The notes under the pieces were generated by a model, which was given only the letters and a program-made list of their open reading frames with translations, did not search any database and was not told the DNA's origin. DNA of 51,757 bases from positions 1 through 51,757 of the forward strand of contig JAFTQG010000002.1 of assembly GCA_017462915.1 (NCBI GenBank), in the 5' to 3' direction. A program made the position numbers and the translations under genes. Positions 16,162 to 24,707 of this stretch are shown here, piece after piece; the first letter of the stretch is position 1, and each line of letters starts with the position of its first letter. Source of the stretch: Prevotella sp. (GTDB lineage: Bacteria > Bacteroidota > Bacteroidia > Bacteroidales > Bacteroidaceae).

Positions 16162-18345
16162 TCATCTCTCTATAACTCGTCCGCCAGTGGCATGGAGACG
16201 GAAATGCACGTCCCACTCCTCAGGCCAGCAAGGCAGCATCATCGGCGTGCCGTCAGGCGCCTCTTGGAGGAGCATCTCCTGAAGTCCTATCATTGCAGAA
16301 CCGCCGCGGTTGAGGTCCGGCGCCCAGTCGTAGCCGGGATCCCAGAATGCAGGGAAGCGGTAAGGGCCATCGGCAAACTTCTCTTTCAGCAGGCGCACGG
16401 CATCCTCACGCTGTCCGAGACATGCCGCCCAGATATTGTCCTGCTTCCATCCCTTGGAGGAGCGCATCTTCAAGGCATGAGGGTCATGGAGATATGTGTT
16501 CACGGCGATGTCGAGATTCGGCCTTCCGAGTCCGTATATGCGCCACGGGAAGACAGGATAGAGCTGTGGCGTCTCGACATTGTTTATGCGCATCCATGCC
16601 GTGGCAGGAGAGATGCAGCGACGGCCGTCTATATCGTGCAGAGGGATTTCAGGTATGCGGCTGACGATGGCCGTGTCCAGTCCGAAGGCTTCAAGGCCAC
16701 CATGGCGCTTGTCGATGGTCTCCACGACAGTCTTCAGCGCCGCCACGACACTGCTGGGGTTATAGGCCATCTTGTATGTCTCGCAACCAGAAGATGGATA
16801 TATCACCAGTTTGCCATCATCGGTAAGCTCTGTCGTGCCGCGCTTTTTGGCAAGATAACGGTAATGCTCGTCGAAGAAACGGACGGTCTCCGCTATCAGC
16901 GGACGGTATCGCTCGATGTCCATGCCGGCATATTCATTGGCGAGGAGTATCATCTGGCAGAACTCCAGGGCGGTGTCATACTCATACTCCAGCCATTTGT
17001 TCTTCATCCATCCCGGGTCCTGTCCCTCGCGGTGCTTGCCGTATTCGGCAGGGTTTGGCAGACCGAAATTCTCTATCTGCTCCTCAAAACATGCGCCGCC
17101 GTGGTTCCAGTAGTGACGTGTGCGCACTGTTGCGGCATCGAGCATACGCAGATAGGTGTCAAACTGTGACTTCATCATGTCCGTATCGCCCGATTTCAGC
17201 ATAGGCCAGTAGACGAGACGCTGGTTCTGCGCCGTCATCGTGCCTCCTCCCCAGCGGCGGTAGTCGGGAGTGAAAGGGAGGGCTTCGTCCACGTATACGG
17301 GGTCAAAGGTGAAGAGTCCGCCGTTGAACTTCGAGGGCCATTCGCCGTAGGCATTACATCCGAGCATGTAGCGGAACAGCTCGTAGTTGCGGAGCAGGGG
17401 CTTTGCCTCGGAATGAGTGCTCGTTATGTACGACCTCTGCCAGTATGCGTGCCACCAGGCGTCACTCCTCTTGCGGCTTTCCTTTGCCGCAGACGAGGGT
17501 TGCTGATGCTTTCCGAGTATCCGTGCAGGATATGTCAGGGCGCCCTTGTTGGACAGGAGTTCCACGGAGACTGTAGTATGCCTGAGAGGTTTTGACACGA
17601 AGTTCCACGCACGGTAGTCGGTAGAGGCGTATACTCCGTCTGATGTGCCAGTGAATGTAAAGTCGGGACACGACAGGCGGCCGCCGAAAGAGAGGTCGCC
17701 TATCGGGTCTGGTATCATGCTCTTCACAGCGTCGAGGCTCTCGTATGAGACTGTGAAATCAAATACAGTCTCCTTACGGTTGCGATGCTCGAAGGTCAGG
17801 GCGTTGCGCTGCGGACGTATCGTGTCGGCAAAGGTGGCATATTCGCCCTTTGTCAGCCACTTGTAGGAGAACTGCTGGCAGGCGGCCTTGGACACAGCGC
17901 GGTCCTTGTGCCTCCACGACTCGTAGCTCAGCGTGGCCGTCACAGGCTTTGCCGACGTGATATCGGCGAAGATGACAGGCGACTTGACGTCTGCCCACAG
18001 CCTTATCGTCACGCCTCCTCCTTTTATATATACGGCACCGTCGGCGAGGGAAAGGGTCTGCGAGAAGCCGTCGGCGAGGAGCTTCTCGGCATTGTCAAGG
18101 TGCAGACGCAGGCGTCCGGCCTTGAGGAGCGTGTTGTTCTCGTCGAAGAAGCCGCTGCGTGACATGTATACGAGCACGTCGCCGTGCTCTACCCATACGT
18201 TCATGCCTATGTCTCCTCCGCCGCAGGGCATAGACCCGGAGGAGTTCTGGCTCTGTGTCGTCCATGTATACGGCTCCGGCACATAGTCCGCGAGGCATGG
18301 CATGGCACACATTACAAGAAGTGCAAAATGTAAGATTCTTTTCAT
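16162..18345 (-). CDS. Secreted DUF5703 / GH95-like carbohydrate-active protein
   Basis: This 727-residue protein has a signal peptide (MKRILHFALLVMCAMPCLA). The N-terminal part (about 20-290) matches the DUF5703 beta-sandwich type: PCGGGDIGMNVWVEHGDVLVYMSRSG and the conserved LRLHLDN strand. The rest is an (alpha/alpha)6 barrel with NAYGEWPSKFNGGLFTFDP (about 332-350), WGGGTMTAQNQRLVYWPML, and the GCETYKMAYNPSSVV region near 520. These are hallmarks of fucosidase/GH95-like enzymes. A glycan-degrading function in the periplasm is likely and the linkage is unknown. No SusCD pair is adjacent, so it is not part of a visible polysaccharide-utilisation locus. Confidence 0.8.
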   Translation of the reverse strand: MKRILHFALLVMCAMPCLADYVPEPYTWTTQSQNSSGSMPCGGGDIGMNVWVEHGDVLVYMSRSGFFDENNTLLKAGRLRLHLDNAEKLLADGFSQTLSLADGAVYIKGGGVTIRLWADVKSPVIFADITSAKPVTATLSYESWRHKDRAVSKAACQQFSYKWLTKGEYATFADTIRPQRNALTFEHRNRKETVFDFTVSYESLDAVKSMIPDPIGDLSFGGRLSCPDFTFTGTSDGVYASTDYRAWNFVSKPLRHTTVSVELLSNKGALTYPARILGKHQQPSSAAKESRKRSDAWWHAYWQRSYITSTHSEAKPLLRNYELFRYMLGCNAYGEWPSKFNGGLFTFDPVYVDEALPFTPDYRRWGGGTMTAQNQRLVYWPMLKSGDTDMMKSQFDTYLRMLDAATVRTRHYWNHGGACFEEQIENFGLPNPAEYGKHREGQDPGWMKNKWLEYEYDTALEFCQMILLANEYAGMDIERYRPLIAETVRFFDEHYRYLAKKRGTTELTDDGKLVIYPSSGCETYKMAYNPSSVVAALKTVVETIDKRHGGLEAFGLDTAIVSRIPEIPLHDIDGRRCISPATAWMRINNVETPQLYPVFPWRIYGLGRPNLDIAVNTYLHDPHALKMRSSKGWKQDNIWAACLGQREDAVRLLKEKFADGPYRFPAFWDPGYDWAPDLNRGGSAMIGLQEMLLQEAPDGTPMMLPCWPEEWDVHFRLHATGGRVIER

Positions 18346-18424
18346 TTAGGACAGTTTTTTTGCTTTATTTGTTTTCAGGTATCAGTGGTTAAGGCGTAAT
18401 GTGTCATGAATAGGACACATTACC

Positions 18425-19561
18425 CTACAGATTCAATTCGATTCTGAATGTCGTGCCGACACCGACCTCCGAATGTTTCACGAAGATATGGCCGTGGTGA
18501 TACTCCTCCACGATGCGCTTCGCAAGCGACAGGCCGAGTCCCCAGCCGCGCTTCTTGGTAGTGAAGCCGGGACGGAAGACATTGCCGAGGTCCTTCTTCC
18601 TTATCCCCTTGCCCGTGTCGGACACCTCTATGACAGCCTTCTGGGCCGTCTGCTCCATGTGGATGGTTATCGTGCCGTTGCCTTCCATGGCATCAACGGC
18701 GTTCTTGCAGAGATTCTCTATCACCCATTCGAAGAGCGACTGGTTGAGTTTCACCACGATGTCATCGTCAGGGAAGTCACGCACCATGACGACTTTTCTC
18801 GATGTCCTGCGCTCCATATATGATATGACATGCTCCATGACCTCCGTGAGCGACGAGTCGACAGGCTCTGGAAGCGAACCGATCTTCGAAAATCTGTCGG
18901 CTATAAGCTGCAGGCGCTTCACATCCTTGTCCATCTCCGGTATGAGACTGTCGTCAGGGTATGTCTCCTTGAGTATCTCCGTCCATGCCATGAGGGAGGA
19001 GATTGGTGTGCCGAGCTGGTGTGCCGTCTCCTTCGAGAGCCCTACCCAGACCTTGTTCTGCTCCGCCTTCTTGGATGTGAGAAGGGCGAAGATGGCTATC
19101 ACGACAAACAGGAGCACGACGCCGAGCTGCACATACGGATATGTCGACAGGCGCTTTATCATCAGCGACTCGTCATAGCAGACATCGAGCCAAGCCCCGT
19201 TTTCGAGATCGATTCTTATCGCCTGCCCTGCCTTCTTCCACTGTCGGGCAAGGGCCTGAAGCTGCGCGAGGTCGTCACAGTCTATGTTTCGCGATGTCTG
19301 TATGTCGCCGGCATCGTCCGAGACGATTACCGGGATGGTATTGTTCCCGTCTATCACCTGCAAGACAAGATTCAGGTCGGTAGTCTCATCGGCATTGTTC
19401 AGCGAGCGCATGGCCTCCGCCCACACCTCCATCTTGTTCTGCTCCTCTCTGGCAAGGTCACGGACAAGGAAATGTGAGACGACAAGCGATGCCGTGGCTA
19501 TTATCACAGCCGTGACGACAAGGGCTATCTTTACCTGGCGTATCTGATTAAACAATATCAT
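18425..19561 (-). CDS. Membrane sensor histidine kinase (orphan)
   Basis: This 378-residue protein has a transmembrane helix at about 11-33, a periplasmic sensor region of about 105 residues, a second helix at about 142-162 and a kinase core. The phosphoacceptor motif KETAHQLGTPISSL places the His near residue 180. The ATPase domain shows the N box ENLCKNAVDAM (about 282-292), DTGKGI (about 318-323), the F box FRPGFTTKKRGWG and GLGLSLAKRIVEE. The HQLGTP form of the H box is common in Bacteroidetes kinases. No response-regulator gene is adjacent. The leader RNA holds a 35-bp inverted repeat downstream of a clear -7 element. Confidence 0.9.
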   Translation of the reverse strand: MILFNQIRQVKIALVVTAVIIATASLVVSHFLVRDLAREEQNKMEVWAEAMRSLNNADETTDLNLVLQVIDGNNTIPVIVSDDAGDIQTSRNIDCDDLAQLQALARQWKKAGQAIRIDLENGAWLDVCYDESLMIKRLSTYPYVQLGVVLLFVVIAIFALLTSKKAEQNKVWVGLSKETAHQLGTPISSLMAWTEILKETYPDDSLIPEMDKDVKRLQLIADRFSKIGSLPEPVDSSLTEVMEHVISYMERRTSRKVVMVRDFPDDDIVVKLNQSLFEWVIENLCKNAVDAMEGNGTITIHMEQTAQKAVIEVSDTGKGIRKKDLGNVFRPGFTTKKRGWGLGLSLAKRIVEEYHHGHIFVKHSEVGVGTTFRIELNL

Positions 19562-19579
19562 GCGGTTGCGTGCAGTTAT

Positions 19580-19678
19580 GAGTTGTCAGTTATGAGTTAT
19601 GAGTTGTGAGTTGTGCGGTTACATGCGGTTGTGCGGTTTTAGCATAACTCACAACTCATAACTCATAACTGATAACTC
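19580..19678 (-). repeat. 35-bp inverted repeat of AACTCAT units in the kinase leader
   Basis: Bases 19580-19614 and 19644-19678 are reverse complements at 33 of 35 positions. Both are made of 7-nt units (AACTCAT/AACTCAC on one arm, GAGTTAT/GAGTTGT on the other). The inner part is CCGCACAACCGCATGTAACC-like. It lies between the -7 element (19688-19695) and the ATG at 19561, so the transcript would begin with one arm and reach the start codon with the other. Confidence 0.9.
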
Positions 19679-19687
19679 ACCCCACTG

Positions 19688-19695
19688 CAAAGTTA
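19688..19695 (-). promoter_or_regulatory. -7 element TAACTTTG for the sensor kinase gene
   Basis: On the minus strand the sequence reads TAACTTTG, matching TAnnTTTG. The predicted start of transcription is near 19680, leaving a leader of about 120 bases that is almost entirely repeat. Confidence 0.7.
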
Positions 19696-19780
19696 CTATT
19701 TAGTTTTGAATAATGCAAGAAAATGCGCGCTCTGAAATGACAATATGCCGTTTTTATTCCTTTTTCTCGGGAAAAATATG

Positions 19781-19788
19781 TAACTTTG
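19781..19788 (+). promoter_or_regulatory. -7 element TAACTTTG for the Nudix gene
   Basis: TAACTTTG lies only seven bases before the ATG at 19796. Transcription would start at or within a few bases of the start codon, so the mRNA would be leaderless or almost so. The alternative is that translation starts further in; no internal Met precedes the fold. Confidence 0.6.
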
Positions 19789-19795
19789 CCACATT

Positions 19796-20320
19796 ATGAA
19801 CATAATAAGCAAAGACAACTCCCAAGAGTGCTTCCCTATAGTCGACGAGAGAGGAACCGTCATTGGCTCGATACTCCGCGGCGATGCACACAACGGCAGC
19901 AAGACGTTGCATCCTGTCGTACATCTGCATCTCTTCAACAGCAAAGGCGAGCTCTTCCTTCAAAGACGTCCGGAATGGAAAGACATACAGCCGGGGAAAT
20001 GGGACACGGCCTGCGGAGGACACATAGACTACGGCGAGTCGCCGGAGGAGGCTCTGCTGCGTGAGGTGCGCGAGGAGCTCGGAGTGACAGACTACACTCC
20101 GCGGCGCATTGACATGTATGTGCACGAGAATGACATAGAGCGCGAACTGGTGTATGTCCACACTACGGTCTATGACGGTGACGTGCATCCCGATGACCGT
20201 GAACTGGACGGCGGACGATTCTGGACAAAAGAAGACATCGCCCGCAATCTCGGGCTCGGTATCTTCACACCTAATTTCGAGGAAGAATACAGGAGATATT
20301 TTCTTAGTTGTGAGTTATGA
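19796..20320 (+). CDS. Nudix hydrolase
   Basis: This 174-residue protein has a full Nudix box (GGHIDYGESPEEALLREVREELGV, about 77-100) carrying the GX5EX7REUXEEXGU pattern that binds the metal and diphosphate. The surrounding strands (LHLFNSKGELFLQRRPEWKDIQPGKWDTACGG) resemble the IDI-like/YfcD subgroup acting on nucleoside or isoprenoid diphosphates, but the substrate is not defined. The last four codons (Ser-Cys-Glu-Leu) and the stop lie inside the intergenic GAGTTAT repeat, so the repeat has been recruited as the C-terminus. The promoter is almost on top of the ATG. Confidence 0.9.
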   Translation: MNIISKDNSQECFPIVDERGTVIGSILRGDAHNGSKTLHPVVHLHLFNSKGELFLQRRPEWKDIQPGKWDTACGGHIDYGESPEEALLREVREELGVTDYTPRRIDMYVHENDIERELVYVHTTVYDGDVHPDDRELDGGRFWTKEDIARNLGLGIFTPNFEEEYRRYFLSCEL

Positions 20321-20422
20321 GTTATCAGTTGTGAGTTATTATCTCCGTAAAACCGCATGACCGACACTGATAACTCATAACAGATAACTAACAACTCATA
20401 ACCAACAACTAAACAACCACCC
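20307..20422. repeat. Repeat pair overlapping the Nudix stop and preceding the flippase-like gene
   Basis: The GTGAGTTATGAGTTATCAG arm starts inside the Nudix coding sequence and supplies its TGA stop. The complementary GATAACTCATAACAGATAAC/ACAACTCATAACC arm runs from about 20368 to 20405 and continues as AACAACTAAACAACC up to the ATG at 20423. Two vocabularies are mixed in one arm. Confidence 0.85.
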
Positions 20423-21424
20423 ATGTCCGACAAGGCAAGATACATATTCCTGACCATAGGCATCGCCGCCATCATCGTCATGTGCCTGACCTTCGACATC
20501 TCTCTCGGCGAACTGTACCGCGACCTTCAGCGCACAGGCATGAAGCTCGTGGCGATACTCGCCCTGTGGGGAGGACTTTACGCCATGAACACGCTGGCGT
20601 GGAGAATCATCATCCGCGGCTCCGGCGACTGCCCCGTGTCCTTCCTCCATCTGCTGCGGCTCACGGTCACAGGCTTCGCCCTCAACTATTCCACACCCGC
20701 AGGACTGCTGGGAGGAGAACCGTACAAAGCTCTCGCCATGGCACCTCATATAGGAGGGCAGCGCGCGACATCGTCCGTAGTGCTCTTCTCCATGATGCAT
20801 GTCTTCTCCCATTTCTGGTTCTGGCTCTCGTCCATCGTCCTCTACATCGCCATAAACCCGGCCATACTGTCAGTGCCGGCGTCATACCTCGTGACTGTCC
20901 CCATGACCCTGTTCTGCCTCACAGGCATATACTTCTTCATGAAAGGCTACCGCACAGGGATGGTGACAAGGCTCGTCAGCATCGTAGGAAAGATACCTTA
21001 CTGCGGCAAATGGGCACAACGGTTCCATACCGCCCATGCCGACGAACTGCAGAAGATAGACCACCAGATAGCCGAACTGCACGGGCAGAACAGGCGCAGC
21101 TTCTACCTTTCCCTCTCACTGGAGTATACGGGAAGAGTCCTGCAGAGCCTCGAGATATTCCTCATACTGCTGGTCTTCGGCAAGGAAGCCAATCTCCTCA
21201 CCTTTGCCCACTCGTTCCTTATACTGTCTTTCACATCCCTCTTCGCCAATCTCCTGTTCGTATTCCCCCTGCAACTCGGAGGCCGTGAAGGCGGATTCGT
21301 ATTGTCCACGGCACAGATGGGCATGACCACCGAGGTCGGCATATTCATCTCCATCGTCTGCCGTGTGCGCGAACTGTTCTGGGCAGCCATAGGCATGATG
21401 TTCATACTTAAAGAACGGTCATGA
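20423..21424 (+). CDS. LPG-synthase-type transmembrane protein (UPF0104 / flippase-like)
   Basis: This 333-residue integral membrane protein has about seven to eight helices (for example residues 8-25, 44-62, 113-150 and 250-285). It carries the family hallmark FALNYSTPAGLLGGEPYKALAM (about 91-112), seen in the transmembrane half of lysylphosphatidylglycerol synthases. The C-terminal PLQLGGREGGFVLS block also fits. The soluble aminoacyl-transferase half of MprF is absent, as in most Bacteroidetes members. Lipid transport or flipping is inferred for stand-alone members and is not proven. Repeat pairs separate it from the Nudix gene and from rmuC. Confidence 0.85.
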   Translation: MSDKARYIFLTIGIAAIIVMCLTFDISLGELYRDLQRTGMKLVAILALWGGLYAMNTLAWRIIIRGSGDCPVSFLHLLRLTVTGFALNYSTPAGLLGGEPYKALAMAPHIGGQRATSSVVLFSMMHVFSHFWFWLSSIVLYIAINPAILSVPASYLVTVPMTLFCLTGIYFFMKGYRTGMVTRLVSIVGKIPYCGKWAQRFHTAHADELQKIDHQIAELHGQNRRSFYLSLSLEYTGRVLQSLEIFLILLVFGKEANLLTFAHSFLILSFTSLFANLLFVFPLQLGGREGGFVLSTAQMGMTTEVGIFISIVCRVRELFWAAIGMMFILKERS

Positions 21425-21435
21425 GGCTGACCGAT

Positions 21436-21594
21436 TGTCAGTTATAAGTTATCAGTTGTGAGTTATGAGCTATAAGGAGAGTAATCTCCATAAAACCGCA
21501 TAACCGTAAAACCGTATATAACCGCACAACCGACAACTCATAACTCACAATTCATAACTCATGACCGACAACTAACAACTCATAACTCACAACC
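21436..21594. repeat. Repeat pair between the flippase-like gene and rmuC
   Basis: A GTCAGTTATAAGTTATCAGTTG arm sits just after the stop. A middle part reads AAAACCGCATAACCGTAAAACC. A long ACAACTCATAACTCACAATTC arm ends one base before the rmuC ATG at 21595. Two repeat vocabularies are nested, with CCGTAAAACC in the loop and AACTCAT on the outer arms. Confidence 0.85.
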
Positions 21595-23037
21595 ATGGAA
21601 CTACTCTACATCATCATCAGTCTCGCAGCAGGCTTCGCCCTCGGAACGCTGTTCATGAAAAGCAAGAACAGCAGTTTTCAGACACGCATCAGTGCCCTCG
21701 AGAACGAGACGGAAAGCCTCCGGCAGTCGGCAGAGACACGCCTCGCCGAGCAGAAAGCATTACTTGAAAAGCAGACGGAGCAACAGCTCGCCCTCCTGAA
21801 AGAGCAGACGGACACAGCCTCGCGCAACCTCCTCGAGGAACGCACGGCACAGCTGACCGACCGCAACCGAAGGCTCGAGGAAGACAACCGCCGCCTGAGA
21901 CAGGAATCGGCAGAGCGTCTCGCCGAGCAGAAAGCCATGTACGAGAAGCAGATGGAGCAGCAGATGACCCTCATCAAGGAGCAGATAAACACCGCCTCGG
22001 AGAAGATTCTGAAGGAACGCTCCGAACAGCTCAGCCTCCACAACAAGGAGCAGCTCAGTGCCATCCTCAACCCTCTCCGTGAAGGCATCACACAGATGCG
22101 CGAGACAGTCGAGAAGAGCGGCAAGGAACATGCTGAGACCATGGTACGCCTCGACGCCACTATCAAGACCAGCATACAGCAGAGCCGCGAGGTAGGAGAA
22201 CGCGCCGACAAGCTCGCCGAAGCCCTCACAGGCAAGAACAAGACACAAGGCAACTTCGGTGAACTGCGCCTGAAACAGCTCCTCGAAGACATGGGACTCG
22301 AGGAAGGCACACAGTTCGAGGAACAGACGACCATGAAGGACGCCTCCGGCAGGGCGATATACAGCGAGGAAGACGGCCGCAGGATGGTGCCTGACGTCAT
22401 CCTCCATTTCCCCGATGCCCGCGACGTCATCATCGACTCCAAGATGTCGCTCAAAGCCTTCGAAGACTATCACAACGCCGAGACCGACGCTGGGCGTCAG
22501 GAAGCACTGACACGGCATATCGCCTCCGTACGGCAGCATGTCACGGAACTGTCGCAGAAAAACTACAGTTCCTATCTCCGCGAGGGACGCGGCAGACTCG
22601 ACTTCGTGCTCATGTACGTCTTCTCCGAAAGTGCCCTCCAGCTCGCCCTCGGCAACGACCCATCGCTGTGGAAGGAAGCCTACGACAAAGGCGTCATCAT
22701 CGCCGGCAGCCAGAACCTCTACATGATGCTCCGCGTACTCGAGATGACCTGGAGACAGGTGCGCCAGGTAGAGAATCAGGAGAATATGGTGAAAGCTGCC
22801 AACACCGTCGTCGCACGAGTACAGATGTTCTACGAACGCTTCCTGAAAGTCGAGGAACAACTCGACAGGACACGCAAGGCCTTCGACGACGTCAAGACCG
22901 TCACCGCCACATCAGGCCAGAGCATAGAAGTCGCGGCAAGAAAACTGATAAAATACGGCGCGCAGAGCAGCGCGAAACGCAAGTACCAGCTGAAAGACAC
23001 CGATACACCACTGCTCGAACAGGAAGAGGAGGACTGA
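21595..23037 (+). CDS. rmuC: DNA recombination protein RmuC
   Basis: This 480-residue RmuC has an N-terminal membrane helix (about 3-21, LYIIISLAAGFALGTLFM), a long coiled coil (about 28-205, with two internal near-repeats around RLAEQKA..EKQ.EQQ) and the conserved RmuC core (about 215-420). The core includes GNFGELRLKQLLEDMGL (about 221-237), PDVILHFPDARDVIIDSK (about 263-280) and the RQVEVQEN-like MTWRQVRQVENQENM. The core is a PD-(D/E)XK-type nuclease-like fold, and the family limits DNA inversions between short inverted repeats. That is of interest here because the genome is full of short inverted repeats. Confidence 0.93.
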   Translation: MELLYIIISLAAGFALGTLFMKSKNSSFQTRISALENETESLRQSAETRLAEQKALLEKQTEQQLALLKEQTDTASRNLLEERTAQLTDRNRRLEEDNRRLRQESAERLAEQKAMYEKQMEQQMTLIKEQINTASEKILKERSEQLSLHNKEQLSAILNPLREGITQMRETVEKSGKEHAETMVRLDATIKTSIQQSREVGERADKLAEALTGKNKTQGNFGELRLKQLLEDMGLEEGTQFEEQTTMKDASGRAIYSEEDGRRMVPDVILHFPDARDVIIDSKMSLKAFEDYHNAETDAGRQEALTRHIASVRQHVTELSQKNYSSYLREGRGRLDFVLMYVFSESALQLALGNDPSLWKEAYDKGVIIAGSQNLYMMLRVLEMTWRQVRQVENQENMVKAANTVVARVQMFYERFLKVEEQLDRTRKAFDDVKTVTATSGQSIEVAARKLIKYGAQSSAKRKYQLKDTDTPLLEQEEED

Positions 23038-23135
23038 ACATCCTGCGGCACCCCTGTCTGGAAACCGCCACGCTCCGTTACCGTCACACAGACAGATGAT
23101 AATCAGACGATTACAAAAGTAAGAGAAATAAAAAC

Positions 23136-23215
23136 AAAATGTCACCTTTCACAAAATGAAAGGTGACATTTTACAATGCAAAGGGTGACCTCTCATCGCA
23201 TGAAAGGTCACCCTT
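23136..23215. repeat. GTCACC/GGTGAC palindromic intergenic element, copy 2
   Basis: Two adjacent hairpins are present. AAAATGTCACCTTTCA (23136-23151) is perfectly inverted at 23157-23172, and AAGGGTGACCTCTCAT (23181-23196) is inverted with one mismatch at 23200-23215. The element lies between the convergent ends of rmuC and the glycosyltransferase gene. Confidence 0.85.
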
Positions 23216-23393
23216 GATTTTATTGTCTGTCATTGTCTTCAATGAATACGATGGATTTTTCAATTAATCATACTCACATGTCGTTTTCCAGAAGCGCAGC
23301 ATTCTGCCATGAAAATCCTGCCCTCCAGCCTTGTACGCACTGCCGTGACGACAGGACGACAAAAGGACATCCGAGGGAGGAAGGAGCACTTTG
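23216..23393. other. Intergenic remainder with no recognised feature
   Basis: About 180 bases separate the palindromic element from the glycosyltransferase stop. No repeat arm, hairpin or convincing ORF was seen. Confidence 0.5.
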
Positions 23394-24707
23394 CTAATTG
23401 CTGCGGTATCTGTCGTAAGCCTCCTGTACTGAACTTATGAGATGCTGTGGCGAGAAAAGCTCTTCGGAGAGCTTCCTGCAGTCGCGCCTCATCTGCATGT
23501 ATTCCTCTTCCGGCATACGGAAGAGCCGCTCTATACCTGAGGCGAAGTCCGAGGCATCGCGGAGAGCGGCGCAGTATCCGGTATTGTGTCCCTTCACGCA
23601 GTCGAGGGCCGTGCCCATCTCGAAGGCGACGACGGGTGTGCCGCAAGCCAACGACTGGTTGACCATCGAGGGACCCGCATCGTCGACAGAGGCGGAGAGA
23701 AAAACGTCAGCAAGAGAATACAGCCGTGGCAGGTCTGCACCTCCGACGTATCCGACGTATCTGTAGTCGAACAGCAGCCTGTCCTTCACCTCCTCGATGT
23801 CGCTGCCGGCTATGAGCAGCAGGACCTCCCTGCGCTCGTCCTCGCCGAGTCGTTCGTGGAGATGCTTCAGGGATTCGAGGAGATAGGCGAAGCCTTTGCG
23901 TGTGTCGGTCATGTAGCGTGCTCCGAAGAATATCACGAACCGTTTCTCCTCGCCTATCCCCAGTTCGCGCCGGGCTTCCTGCCTGTCGTGCTCATGCCAG
24001 AGGTCGAGGTCAAGCGTGAAAGAGCACTTGAGCTTGCGGTCATAGTCTTTCAGAAGCCAGGACCTGTCGAAGAAGGTGTGCATATAGCTGTTGCCCATAA
24101 CCACTGGGCGGACCTTGTCGTATACGCGCCGCCTGTATCTGACATTCCAGCGTGTGAAGTCTTCCAGCTTCCTGGAGCCTATCCCCTTGCAGAAGCCGCA
24201 CCCTGTCTCGAAGTTGTCGCAGTCGCCGGTGAAATGGCAGCCGCCGGACATCGGGGAATAGTCTATGCAGTAGAAGAACATCTGGCAGTGGAGCTTATCG
24301 TATATGGCCTCGATGGTCTGGAATGTCAACATGCCTTGCCAGAAGACGACATACACGAGGTCGTAAGGCTCGGTGATAGAATCCACGATTTTCCTGACCG
24401 ACATCATGGGGTTTGTCTCGCGGCGGTAGGAGAAGCTGTATGAGGGTATCCATCGGCGCCATCTCCTCAGCAGTCCGTTCTTGTCGGTCAGCTTCCTGAG
24501 AAGATGGGTAAGGGAGAAACTATGGCATATCCTCTTGCTGTAGACGTACTTGTATTCGGGATGGCCCTTGACGGGAAAGGGCGACATGAAGTCGACATCA
24601 TAGCCCGCCTCGCGGAAGAAGCGGTAATGGTCTTCTGCCACGACGCCTGCTCCTGTACCGGGAGAGAGGGAGGTAAGGACAAGGATTCTCGGTTTATCTG
24701 TTTTCAT
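23394..24707 (-). CDS. Glycosyltransferase, GT4-like
   Basis: This 437-residue GT-B protein opens with PRILVLTSLSPGTGAGVVAEDHYRFFREAGYDVDFM (about 6-41), typical of GT4 N-terminal domains. The C-terminal donor-binding domain includes RYVGYVGGADLPRLYSLADVFLSASVDDAGPSMVNQSLACGTPVVAFEMG (about 315-365), the usual E/D-rich GT4 block, here with DDAGPSMVNQS in place of EGFGLPLLEA. Its start overlaps the end of the WecE-like gene by 14 bp, so it is translationally coupled. It probably adds a sugar, perhaps the 4-amino sugar made by its neighbours, to a cell-surface glycan or lipid intermediate. The acceptor is unknown. Confidence 0.85.
   Translation of the reverse strand: MKTDKPRILVLTSLSPGTGAGVVAEDHYRFFREAGYDVDFMSPFPVKGHPEYKYVYSKRICHSFSLTHLLRKLTDKNGLLRRWRRWIPSYSFSYRRETNPMMSVRKIVDSITEPYDLVYVVFWQGMLTFQTIEAIYDKLHCQMFFYCIDYSPMSGGCHFTGDCDNFETGCGFCKGIGSRKLEDFTRWNVRYRRRVYDKVRPVVMGNSYMHTFFDRSWLLKDYDRKLKCSFTLDLDLWHEHDRQEARRELGIGEEKRFVIFFGARYMTDTRKGFAYLLESLKHLHERLGEDERREVLLLIAGSDIEEVKDRLLFDYRYVGYVGGADLPRLYSLADVFLSASVDDAGPSMVNQSLACGTPVVAFEMGTALDCVKGHNTGYCAALRDASDFASGIERLFRMPEEEYMQMRRDCRKLSEELFSPQHLISSVQEAYDRYRSN

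Noticed and set aside
21760-22860. Long minus-strand ORF (366 residues) opposite rmuC
   Set aside because: Shadow of rmuC; composition reflects the reverse of its coiled-coil repeats.
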